Part shown: positions 10,501 through 17,610 of the stretch, in pieces
How positions within the stretch are numbered: the first letter of the stretch is position 1
How the letters are laid out: every line of letters starts with the position of its first letter
Assembly (NCBI RefSeq): GCF_963455295.1
Contig: NZ_OY734020.1
Span: forward strand, 2,604,001-2,668,000
Source of the DNA: Candidatus Thiodiazotropha sp. CDECU1
GTDB taxonomy: Bacteria > Pseudomonadota > Gammaproteobacteria > Chromatiales > Chromatiaceae
Reading direction: 5' to 3'
Length of the DNA: 64,000 nt
Position numbers and translations under genes: made by a program
The notes under the pieces: model-generated
The model's database searches: none
Told to the model about the DNA's origin: nothing
Seen by the model: only the letters and a program-made list of their open reading frames with translations

Positions 10501-10530
10501 CCAAAGTTTCATGTTCCCTTTGATGATCAT
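4510..10530 (-). CDS. TadE-like pseudopilin fused to RHS/YD-repeat toxin with WHH nuclease tip
   Basis: Start chosen at the ATG at 10530 (GGAG upstream; an in-frame TTG four codons earlier is less likely), giving 2006 residues. (a) Residues 1-216: TadE-type pseudopilin, with a short basic leader ending at G16, then [15 protein letters not shown], i.e. a prepilin-peptidase site with Glu at mature position 5. (b) About 218-316: acidic Asp/Gly/Pro/Ser linker. (c) About 319-1461: RHS shell with an N-terminal [20 protein letters not shown] block, dozens of YDxxGR-type repeats, and the core end [20 protein letters not shown] to DPLGL (1457-1461), the conserved autoproteolysis site. (d) 1462-1886: specific linker with a hydrophobic stretch. 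(e) 1887-2006: nuclease of the HNH/ENDO VII group, with [14 protein letters not shown] and [19 protein letters not shown] (WHH at 1974-1976). No PAAR, VgrG or Sec signal is present. It is the penultimate gene of the Tad locus and overlaps its probable immunity gene. Confidence 0.9.
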   Translation of the reverse strand: [2006 protein letters not shown]

Positions 10531-10569
10531 CCCTGACTCCAAGAATAATTTAGTTCAATACGGATGCGT

Positions 10570-11061
10570 TCAGTATCGGATCAATCCTTTGGCCGGTGAT
10601 GGCAGATCACTGACCGGTTTGTAGATGATCCCATGCAGCTTGTTTAGCTTGTCCTGTACGATTACACGTTCGTAACTCTCTTTCTCTGCTAAGCTGTAGG
10701 CTTTTTCCAGAGACTGTCGGGCAAGCAGCATATATGCCTCACCTAAGTTATGGTGTGGCTTTGGTTGACGGGGGTCTCGTTGTATAGCCGACTCGTATGC
10801 GTGAATTGCCGCTTCAAGGTTGCCTTGGTGCAAACGTGCATTGCCCAGTCTAAACCAGGCATAAAAGTCGTTGGACGCGATTTGAGTGATCGAATGATAG
10901 TGCTGCTCCGCCTCAACCCACCTACCCTGGGCATAGGCTCTGTCTGCCATTTCCAAGCGAGAAAATGCTTTGACCTTGGTGCCTCCACCACTACATGCTG
11001 ATATTGTAAATAGAGACAATACCAATAATAATCTTAATATTATTTTGTTACGCATGATCAC
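10570..11061 (-). CDS. TPR lipoprotein, TadD-like
   Basis: A lipoprotein signal (MRNKIILRLLLVLSLFTISAC, lipobox TISAC) is followed by three tetratricopeptide-type helical pairs, for example AYAQGRWVEAEQHYHSI, FYAWFRLGNARLHQGNLEAA and PKPHHNLGEAYMLLARQSLE. TadD proteins are TPR lipoproteins of Tad loci thought to help secretin or pilus assembly. The GTG at 11061 overlaps the stop of the upstream DUF192 gene; an ATG two codons later is the alternative start. The stop is 39 nt before the start of the TadE-RHS toxin. At 163 residues it is shorter than typical TadD (about 250), so the name is by position and domain. Confidence 0.7.
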   Translation of the reverse strand: MIMRNKIILRLLLVLSLFTISACSGGGTKVKAFSRLEMADRAYAQGRWVEAEQHYHSITQIASNDFYAWFRLGNARLHQGNLEAAIHAYESAIQRDPRQPKPHHNLGEAYMLLARQSLEKAYSLAEKESYERVIVQDKLNKLHGIIYKPVSDLPSPAKGLIRY

Positions 11062-11435
11062 TCTTTATCCACGACTTGTAATTCGAATCGATCATTGACC
11101 TTTATGCCCTGCTTTTGAATCATGCCCTGATTCAACTCAAGGGTATAATATGCACCTCTTGCCGATGCAGTTCGAAAGGGCTTAACTCCCTCTGTGCATT
11201 TCAATACTTTTCCTGATTTATCCATGAAAACCAGATCCAACGCGTAACGCATTCCAATGGTATGCACGGCGGAGCATCTTTTTAACAGTAACCCCCCAGT
11301 ATCTTCCATACTCTTTTTACCCATTAAACCTCTGAGACGAGTGAAATAACTATCGGCCATCTGGACAGTAAAATTCGGGGTCGCTGTTGGCCCTAAGCTG
11401 TCAATACTCTGTTTTTGTAACTCGATGATTTTCAT
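11058..11435 (-). CDS. DUF192 family protein
   Basis: A 125-residue DUF192 domain covering almost the whole protein, with the characteristic blocks TRLRGLMGKKSMEDTGGLLL, HTIGMRYALDLVFMD and ARGAYYTLELNQG. The family is small, mostly beta and of unknown biochemical role; many members have a signal peptide, whereas this one appears not to. It overlaps the next gene (TPR lipoprotein) by 4 nt. Its place inside a pilus operon is noteworthy but does not by itself define a function. Confidence 0.85.
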   Translation of the reverse strand: MKIIELQKQSIDSLGPTATPNFTVQMADSYFTRLRGLMGKKSMEDTGGLLLKRCSAVHTIGMRYALDLVFMDKSGKVLKCTEGVKPFRTASARGAYYTLELNQGMIQKQGIKVNDRFELQVVDKE

Positions 11436-11460
11436 GATTACATTCGTGACTGTATATTTA

Positions 11461-12042
11461 TTACTCTATATTCTCTTCGTCAGTAGTGCCGCTGGGTTCG
11501 TCGTCTATGGCTTCCGTGGATATATTCACAGAATAAAAACCATCTCCCGCAAACGCCTCTAAGCTTGCCAGGTAGCCGCTACAAGATGTATTGGTTCTTA
11601 CAATTATGTGTTTTGTACCATGGTATCTCTCTGTCTTGGTCTCATAGAGTATTGGTTGACCAGTACCGCTCACCAGTTCCTGAGGGTGATCTACTACTCC
11701 ATTATTATTGAGGTCGTCATACAGATAGAAAATATATTCATTGTTGTGTTGAGGTGGCGAAGTGCTGTTTGATGGAGATAGGTAAATTGCGAGATCCGCC
11801 TCTCCGATCGGGCTACCGTTGGAATCTCTGACAGTGATCACAAAAACATTATCCTGATAGTAATCCTGAGATACCACACAATTGCCATTCGAATCGAGTA
11901 AGTCTGAAACAAACCAGGTTTGTTCAGTTGGTGCAATAGTCACGGTTGTGTCCGGCCCAAGTTGATCAGTGTTGTTACAGCCAAAAAATGCGGAGCTGAG
12001 CAGAACAACAAGAGAGATATTGATTAATCGGTTATGTTTCAT
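11461..12042 (-). CDS. Lipoprotein with a beta-sandwich-like mature domain
   Basis: A 193-residue protein starting MKHNRLINISLVVLLSSAFF with a lipobox AFFGC, so a lipid-anchored, probably outer-membrane protein. The mature part is rich in Asn, Ser, Thr and short beta strands (FVITVRDSNGSPIGEADLAI resembles an Ig-like/invasin-type repeat: a strand followed by SNGSPIGEADL). It contains two Cys outside the lipobox (NCVV, TSCSG). It lies between tadC and the DUF192 gene with short gaps, so it is likely co-transcribed with the pilus genes and may be an outer-membrane or fibre-associated component. No named family recognised. Confidence 0.6.
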   Translation of the reverse strand: MKHNRLINISLVVLLSSAFFGCNNTDQLGPDTTVTIAPTEQTWFVSDLLDSNGNCVVSQDYYQDNVFVITVRDSNGSPIGEADLAIYLSPSNSTSPPQHNNEYIFYLYDDLNNNGVVDHPQELVSGTGQPILYETKTERYHGTKHIIVRTNTSCSGYLASLEAFAGDGFYSVNISTEAIDDEPSGTTDEENIE

Positions 12043-12083
12043 TTTTCTATTGCATTTGAGTGAATATAATTGCTGATAATATG

Positions 12084-13004
12084 TTAACCAGGCCAGTTGA
12101 ATGCCCAGATCAGTGGTTTAAAAATTGGCCAGTTCAAGACACCTTTCTGGATCGCACTGCTGAGAATTACAAATATGATGATCAGGAATGTGTTAGGGAA
12201 GATAAACATGACCAATGGACCTAGTAACTTGACTGGTGCTTCCATTGCCATTTTCTCTGCCTTTTGAAATCTTGCTGTGCGCAACTGGTCAGCCTGGGCC
12301 TTGAGTACCGGACCTAGACTGGAGCCTGTTTTCTCAGCTTGTATAATACTACTGACAACACTCCTCATGGCTTCGTTGTCAACCCTATCTGACAGATCTC
12401 GCAAAGACTCCGCCCTGGGTTTACCAGCACGAATATCCCTAATAACACGGCTGAACTCCTGCCTGAGAGGACCGCCTGTTGCTTTGCTTATCGCCTGTTG
12501 CAGCCCACCCGTAAAGTTGGTACCCGCTTCAACGGCAAGAATAATTACGTCCAAATAGAAGGGGAGATCTCTGAAAATGCTTTTACTACGTGCCTGTGTT
12601 GCCTCGCGCAACCACAATTCCGGATAATAAAATCCTGCTAACAGCCCAAGGAAAATAAAATACCAAGCTGTAGTATTTAACATGCTTTGCAACAAATAGA
12701 CGAATGCAGCACCGAATAATGCGGCCATCACCTTACCCGCAAAAAACTGATCAGGACTGAGCATATAATCAAGTCCTGCTTTTCTGAGTCGTAACAAAGT
12801 CACAATGCGATAATTTTGTGAGATAAATCCATTAAAATAATGTACAAAAGCATTGATCAATGGCCAGGTGAGTCTAAAACCGAGCGGAGGACGATCAAGA
12901 TAAGAGCGATCCTCATCCGGAACGATGGCAAACACCTGATAAGTGTTCCATACGATCAACGCAAGCATTCCACCTATCAACAAACTTATGATGAATAAAT
13001 CCAT
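12084..13004 (-). CDS. tadC: TadC, inner-membrane platform protein (T2SS F family)
   Basis: A 306-residue GspF-type membrane protein, one of the two platform subunits of Tad pili. An N-terminal TM (about 5-25), paired TMs around 90-130 and a C-terminal TM (about 265-290) flank a cytoplasmic domain with the family signature DLPFYLDVIILAVEAGTNFT, GPLRQEFSRVIRDIRAGKPR and LGPVLKAQADQLRTARFQKA. Together with TadB it couples the TadA ATPase to pilin insertion or extraction. It lies 34 nt after tadB. Confidence 0.9.
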   Translation of the reverse strand: MDLFIISLLIGGMLALIVWNTYQVFAIVPDEDRSYLDRPPLGFRLTWPLINAFVHYFNGFISQNYRIVTLLRLRKAGLDYMLSPDQFFAGKVMAALFGAAFVYLLQSMLNTTAWYFIFLGLLAGFYYPELWLREATQARSKSIFRDLPFYLDVIILAVEAGTNFTGGLQQAISKATGGPLRQEFSRVIRDIRAGKPRAESLRDLSDRVDNEAMRSVVSSIIQAEKTGSSLGPVLKAQADQLRTARFQKAEKMAMEAPVKLLGPLVMFIFPNTFLIIIFVILSSAIQKGVLNWPIFKPLIWAFNWPG

Positions 13005-13038
13005 TTTTTAAAGTTACTATATATGTTGATTATGTTAT

Positions 13039-13887
13039 TTAAATATCAATGTTGACTATTTTTCTAATCATCATCCCACCAATAAACTCATTGATGAATA
13101 TGATGCCCAGAAAGATCCATCCAAGCAGGTTCGAGAAAATCGGTGAAATGTTTTCCCTGTCTACAAAGTAGAGGGCTAATATTATGAAAAATGGCAGCAT
13201 CCCTACCACCCATCCCTGAAGTACTCCCTGGGATGTCAGCGCCTTTATCTTCCCTTCCATCTCCATCTTGCGACGCAAGGTATCAGACAGACGGCGAAAT
13301 ATTTCTGAAAGATTCCCTCCAACCTCATTGGCAATCTGTGTTGCTGTAACAACCAGGTCCAACTCCTCTGCCTGAACCCGTTCTGCGAGATTATCCAAAG
13401 CCTCAGCGAGTGATTTTCCTAATCTTTGTTCACGCAGGACCAGTGAAAATTCCTGACTGATAGGCCCTCTTGTTTCATTGACCATGGTTTCCATGGCCGA
13501 GGTGAATGTCTGGCCTGCACTCATACCGCTCGCTATTTGCGCTAATGCATCGGGCAATCCATGGACGAATTTCAACTTACGTTGAGCTTCAAGTCGTAGG
13601 AAAAAGAATTTCGGCAGTATTAACAATGCCAGTACTGACAGGATTACATAGAACGTAGATTGAGTAAGTAGATAGATAGTAACCGGCAGGACAAGTAATG
13701 TAATTACATTCAGTATAAAAACTCTTTTTGCGTCAATGAAAAGGAAAAGATTTTCCAGTTTACTCTCAGTCTGCTCTGTAAATGTTGCCTGATAACGCTC
13801 AAAACCATGCACACTGAATGTGAGAAAAACCCAGATCATGACACTGATCGCGATAAATAAAAATGCTAGTATAAGATAGATATCCAT
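13039..13887 (-). CDS. tadB: TadB, inner-membrane platform protein (T2SS F family)
   Basis: A 282-residue GspF-type protein with two N-terminal TM regions and one C-terminal pair around the cytoplasmic domain GLPDALAQIASGMSAGQTFT, GPISQEFSLVLREQRLGKSL and ATQIANEVGGNLSEIFRRLS. I use the ATG at 13887, two bases after the stop of the ATPase gene, rather than the TTG two codons upstream. It is the partner of TadC in the pilus platform. Confidence 0.9.
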   Translation of the reverse strand: MDIYLILAFLFIAISVMIWVFLTFSVHGFERYQATFTEQTESKLENLFLFIDAKRVFILNVITLLVLPVTIYLLTQSTFYVILSVLALLILPKFFFLRLEAQRKLKFVHGLPDALAQIASGMSAGQTFTSAMETMVNETRGPISQEFSLVLREQRLGKSLAEALDNLAERVQAEELDLVVTATQIANEVGGNLSEIFRRLSDTLRRKMEMEGKIKALTSQGVLQGWVVGMLPFFIILALYFVDRENISPIFSNLLGWIFLGIIFINEFIGGMMIRKIVNIDI

Positions 13888-13889
13888 AA

Positions 13890-15581
13890 TCAATAATCGT
13901 TATGGTTCTGACCAAAGATAGATAGATCAACAGGCACACCTATCAGCTTTAACTCCTCATAAAATGCGGGTATAAAGCCAGTGGCCTTAAATTCACCAAC
14001 AACCTTTCCTTTTTCATCCACACCCCGTTGCTTGTACTCAAAGATATCCTGTAACTGAATGGTACTGCCTTCGATACCTGTCACCTCGGTGATCTTGGTG
14101 ATTTTTCGCGAGCCACAGGAGTAACGAGTCTGCTGAACAATTATATTGACCGCTGAAGCCACCTGTTCACGAATAGCTGAGACAGGCAGATCCATGCCTG
14201 CCATCAATACCATGACTTCAAGTCTGGATAATGCATCCCGAGGACTATTCGCATGAGCAGTTGTCAAAGAACCGTCATGTCCCGTATTCATTGCCTGAAG
14301 CATATCCAGAGCCTCACCCCCTCTGCACTCACCTACTACTATCCTATCTGGTCGCATACGTAAGGTATTCTTAACCAGTTCGCGTATGGGCACTGCACCC
14401 CGACCCTCGAGATTTGGCGGTTTGGCTTCCAAGGAAACAAGATTTGGTTGATCCAGCTTCAATTCCGCTGCATCTTCCACAGTAACAATTCTTTCGCTAT
14501 CGGGAATAAAACTGGAAAGCACATTGAGCAAAGTGGTTTTTCCAGAACCAGTACCGCCAGATACTATTATATTTTTCCTCTGTTCAACACATATCCTAAG
14601 AAAGTCGACCATCTCCTGATTGATCGATCCAAAAGCGATGACATCCTCAAATGTGAGCTTCCGTTTTGCAAATTTACGTATAGTCAGGCTGGGCCCTTTG
14701 ATAGCCAAGGGGGGAATAATAGCGTTGACTCTTGAACCATCCTTTAGGCGCGCATCCACCATTGGACTGCTTTCATCGATCCGTCTACCTAATGGGGTGA
14801 TAATCCTCTCGATTACGGACATTACCGCCTGATCACCACTGAAACTCTCACCACTGTCGACCAGTCTCCCCCCACGCTCTACAAATATTTCCTTATGGTT
14901 GTTGACCATGACCTCAGTAATCTCATCATCATCCAGAAAACTCTCAAGGGGCCCTAACCCAACCGCTTCATTTAAAACATTTAAACGTAACCGTCCTATA
15001 TCCAATTCTTTTGGAAGATCATTACTTAGGCGTAAAATTATTTGATCCAGAAGAGACTCTGCTTCATCCTTAAGTTGACTGTCTGACATGCTGTGCACAT
15101 CTTTGCGACGAAGATCCATCTCAGCGATCAACTGCTCATGTATAATTCCAGTCCAGTACAGAACAGCTTTTTGGTTTTCTTGATCAGGCCTATTATCCTT
15201 AATGTTGTCCTCATGCCCAATACTATCTGCCTTGTTTCCACCAATAGCCACTGTTGCCACACTCTCAGTAGATTGTTGCTGAGTCATGGCAAATTTTGAT
15301 TCTATTTTTAGAGTTACATCACCAATCGTTATCTCATCATGCTCATTGATCGGCCCATAGTTGACAACACGTTCTCTATTGACCCATGTTCCGGTAATAC
15401 TGCCCAGATCTTCAATATGAACCTGATTATTCTGGGCGTAGAGTGAAGCATGCTTTTTTGCAATATGGCGATGCTTTAAAACAAGATCATTATGACGAGC
15501 GCTGCCGATGACACACCGATCTCCTTTGATCGAATGGCGTACACGCCGTTTTCTTCCTTGTTGATATAAAATCTCAAACAT
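13890..15581 (-). CDS. tadA: TadA/CpaF pilus ATPase with an N-terminal FHA domain
   Basis: A 563-residue protein. Residues about 1-95 are a forkhead-associated (FHA) domain: VIGSARHNDLVLKHRHIAKK then HASLYAQNNQVHIEDLGSITG, the usual phosphothreonine-binding layout. Residues about 140-540 are a CpaF/TadA-type secretion ATPase with MVNNHKEIFVERGGRL, Walker A SGGTGSGKTT (near 340), an Asp box VEDAAELKLDQPN, RMRPDRIVVGECRGGEALDM (Walker B region) and a His box HDGSLTTAHANSP. It powers fibre assembly from the cytoplasmic face. The FHA fusion is unusual for a Tad ATPase and suggests control by Ser/Thr phosphorylation or docking on a partner. The gene sits 3 bp after the secretin. Confidence 0.93.
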   Translation of the reverse strand: MFEILYQQGRKRRVRHSIKGDRCVIGSARHNDLVLKHRHIAKKHASLYAQNNQVHIEDLGSITGTWVNRERVVNYGPINEHDEITIGDVTLKIESKFAMTQQQSTESVATVAIGGNKADSIGHEDNIKDNRPDQENQKAVLYWTGIIHEQLIAEMDLRRKDVHSMSDSQLKDEAESLLDQIILRLSNDLPKELDIGRLRLNVLNEAVGLGPLESFLDDDEITEVMVNNHKEIFVERGGRLVDSGESFSGDQAVMSVIERIITPLGRRIDESSPMVDARLKDGSRVNAIIPPLAIKGPSLTIRKFAKRKLTFEDVIAFGSINQEMVDFLRICVEQRKNIIVSGGTGSGKTTLLNVLSSFIPDSERIVTVEDAAELKLDQPNLVSLEAKPPNLEGRGAVPIRELVKNTLRMRPDRIVVGECRGGEALDMLQAMNTGHDGSLTTAHANSPRDALSRLEVMVLMAGMDLPVSAIREQVASAVNIIVQQTRYSCGSRKITKITEVTGIEGSTIQLQDIFEYKQRGVDEKGKVVGEFKATGFIPAFYEELKLIGVPVDLSIFGQNHNDY

Positions 15582-15584
15582 GAG

Positions 15585-16709
15585 CTAGTCTAAAATACTG
15601 TATTGCAATTTATCTGATATTTGACCGTTGGCCTCATTGCTTATCCCCATGAGTCTACTAGCCCGGTCATCAAAGGTATCTTTTACCTCAACGACTTCTG
15701 GGGTTAGAAAAACGACCATTTCTGACATTTCGTTTTGTACGTCTTCTGTCCCAAACAAACCACCGACTAATGGAAGGTCGCCTAGGCCTGGTATCTTACT
15801 ATTGCCTCTCCCACGTTTCGCTTTCAATAAGCCAGATATGACAATCGTTTCACCCGACTCTACATTGACTATTGTCTCAGTCTGATTTTTCAAGATACCA
15901 GGAACACCCAATACAGTCGTTGATTGGTCTATTTCACTTACTTCCGTTTTGATAGTGGTATAGATCTGATTATTTTTATTTGCTCGAGGCGAGATATCCA
16001 TCTTGATGCCATACTGTTTAAATTCAACACTCGTACCACCAGTGGTGTTAGTGACTGGTATCGGATACTCACCACCTGATATAAATTTTGCAGTACCTCC
16101 GTTGATACAACTTAACACCGGTTCTGACAAGACGACCGCATCGCCATCTGACGCAAGCAAATTTATTCTAGAAGTGAGCGTTGTTGCAATACCGAAATAG
16201 GATGAAAAAGGTTTTACCCTTAGTGGAAGAGTCGCACCACCGATGGTTGCTGCTGCAGGCTTGTAAAGTGAATTAGAGACAAAATCACCAACTGTTGAAA
16301 ATGTTGGACCGTTGAAATCGCTTGACCAGTCAATCCCGAGTTTCGATAGAGCACTCTTTCTAAACTCCACCATCTTGACGCTGACCCTGATCATTGCATC
16401 CATTCTGACCCTCTTTTCAGGATCATTCTCAGAAACTCTTATGTTGTATTGATATTGACTGCCGTCTTTATTCCATAAACGTAATGATGTGCTACCTTTT
16501 TGCTGCCCTATGACTATAAGTTCCCCTGTACTTATTATCTCTAATTTAACAACGCCGTCCTTACCAATTGCCACCCTGTCGACATCTACTTTACCTAATA
16601 TCTTTACCTCACCTACAAATAGATCAATGTTACTCGCTGATACTATACCCGTGCTCACCATCCAAATCAGTGCCACACCCAGAGCTCTTATTTTTTTCGT
16701 CACTTGCAA
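15585..16709 (-). CDS. rcpA: RcpA/CpaC secretin, outer-membrane pore of the Tad pilus
   Basis: A 374-residue secretin with a signal peptide (cleaved near VSTGIVSA), a pilus-type N-terminal domain (VGEVKILGKVDVDRVAIGKD to GSTSLRLWNKDGSQY) and the secretin C domain (VLSEPVLSCINGGTAKFISG, TIVNVESGETIVISGLLKAK, IPGLGDLPLVGGLFG, MVVFLTPEVV). It would form the outer-membrane channel for the Flp fibre. It is short for the family (often 450-500 aa), so part of the periplasmic N domains is missing. The start codon appears to be TTG (GTG two codons later is the alternative). It lies 37 nt after cpaB. Confidence 0.9.
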   Translation of the reverse strand: MQVTKKIRALGVALIWMVSTGIVSASNIDLFVGEVKILGKVDVDRVAIGKDGVVKLEIISTGELIVIGQQKGSTSLRLWNKDGSQYQYNIRVSENDPEKRVRMDAMIRVSVKMVEFRKSALSKLGIDWSSDFNGPTFSTVGDFVSNSLYKPAAATIGGATLPLRVKPFSSYFGIATTLTSRINLLASDGDAVVLSEPVLSCINGGTAKFISGGEYPIPVTNTTGGTSVEFKQYGIKMDISPRANKNNQIYTTIKTEVSEIDQSTTVLGVPGILKNQTETIVNVESGETIVISGLLKAKRGRGNSKIPGLGDLPLVGGLFGTEDVQNEMSEMVVFLTPEVVEVKDTFDDRASRLMGISNEANGQISDKLQYSILD

Positions 16710-16746
16710 TATTCTCTCAAGGCAGACTTCATGCAGTCTGCGTTAG

Positions 16747-17583
16747 CTATCTACCACCAATGATATATTCTATTCCGCGTTTTTTTCGTATGATCTTTTT
16801 CTTTTTAAATACCTTTGGTTGTGGTTTGTTAAACAGTCGCGCAACTGTCATAGGTGCGTTACTCATTGGCTTGTCATCCAGAGGCGATCTTAGTATGGCA
16901 GTAATCTTACCCAAACTACCTGCGAGAATTATTTTCTCGGCAACCTCGGGCGTTACATCTACAGTGATAATATTGTATGTATTACCCGATTGTGACCCAG
17001 TCTTGTCAATGCGTGTTCTAGTCCCGGTAGCAACCACATGAAGGTTTTGTATGACAGGTATAATCTGGTTATTGTATTCAAGCAGGAGATCTATTTTATC
17101 TTTCGGTTGCAGAAAACCTGAGATCGAGTTTATCTTGTCGACTGCAAAGGACAACGCACGCTTTCCTTCTTCTATCTTGCCAGAAAAGGTGGGCATCAAG
17201 CCTCCTTCAAGGTGCGCCCAAAGTAAAGCTTTTCCCTTAGTAATATCAAAGCTTAATCTTTGTCCAACAGCCGTATTCATCGTCGATTGAGTGACAGCAT
17301 TGGTATGAGCGAATTTTTTGGGAATCTTCCTGATTGAGAAGTCCTTCACTGATACAATAGTACCTCTCGTCATATTGCGCTTAGGCACGACAAGCGAAAC
17401 CATCTCTTCTGTTTTTTCCAATTGACTTTTATAGTAGTTAATTTTTTTCTCAATGAACTCTTTTGCAAGGTAAACACCACCACCTCCAATCGCTAGCGAA
17501 ACTAACAGCATAAGCAAATTCTTATTGAAGAAGGTCCGTTTTGTTGTACGGTCTCTTCCAACGCTTGATTTCTGTATATCCAT
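16747..17583 (-). CDS. cpaB: RcpC/CpaB pilus assembly protein with SAF domain
   Basis: A 278-residue protein with one N-terminal TM (about 23-42), then a SAF-type domain (VPKRNMTRGTIVSVKDFSIR, about 65-130) and the RcpC/CpaB domain (GKRALSFAVDKINSISGFLQ PKD; NIITVDVTPEVAEKIILAGS). CpaB/RcpC proteins sit in the periplasm beneath the secretin and are usually encoded directly before it, as here. The C-terminus is very basic (KKKKIIRKKRG). Confidence 0.9.
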   Translation of the reverse strand: MDIQKSSVGRDRTTKRTFFNKNLLMLLVSLAIGGGGVYLAKEFIEKKINYYKSQLEKTEEMVSLVVPKRNMTRGTIVSVKDFSIRKIPKKFAHTNAVTQSTMNTAVGQRLSFDITKGKALLWAHLEGGLMPTFSGKIEEGKRALSFAVDKINSISGFLQPKDKIDLLLEYNNQIIPVIQNLHVVATGTRTRIDKTGSQSGNTYNIITVDVTPEVAEKIILAGSLGKITAILRSPLDDKPMSNAPMTVARLFNKPQPKVFKKKKIIRKKRGIEYIIGGR

Positions 17584-17610
17584 TTTCTATTAGTATCGTT
17601 AGGTTGATTT

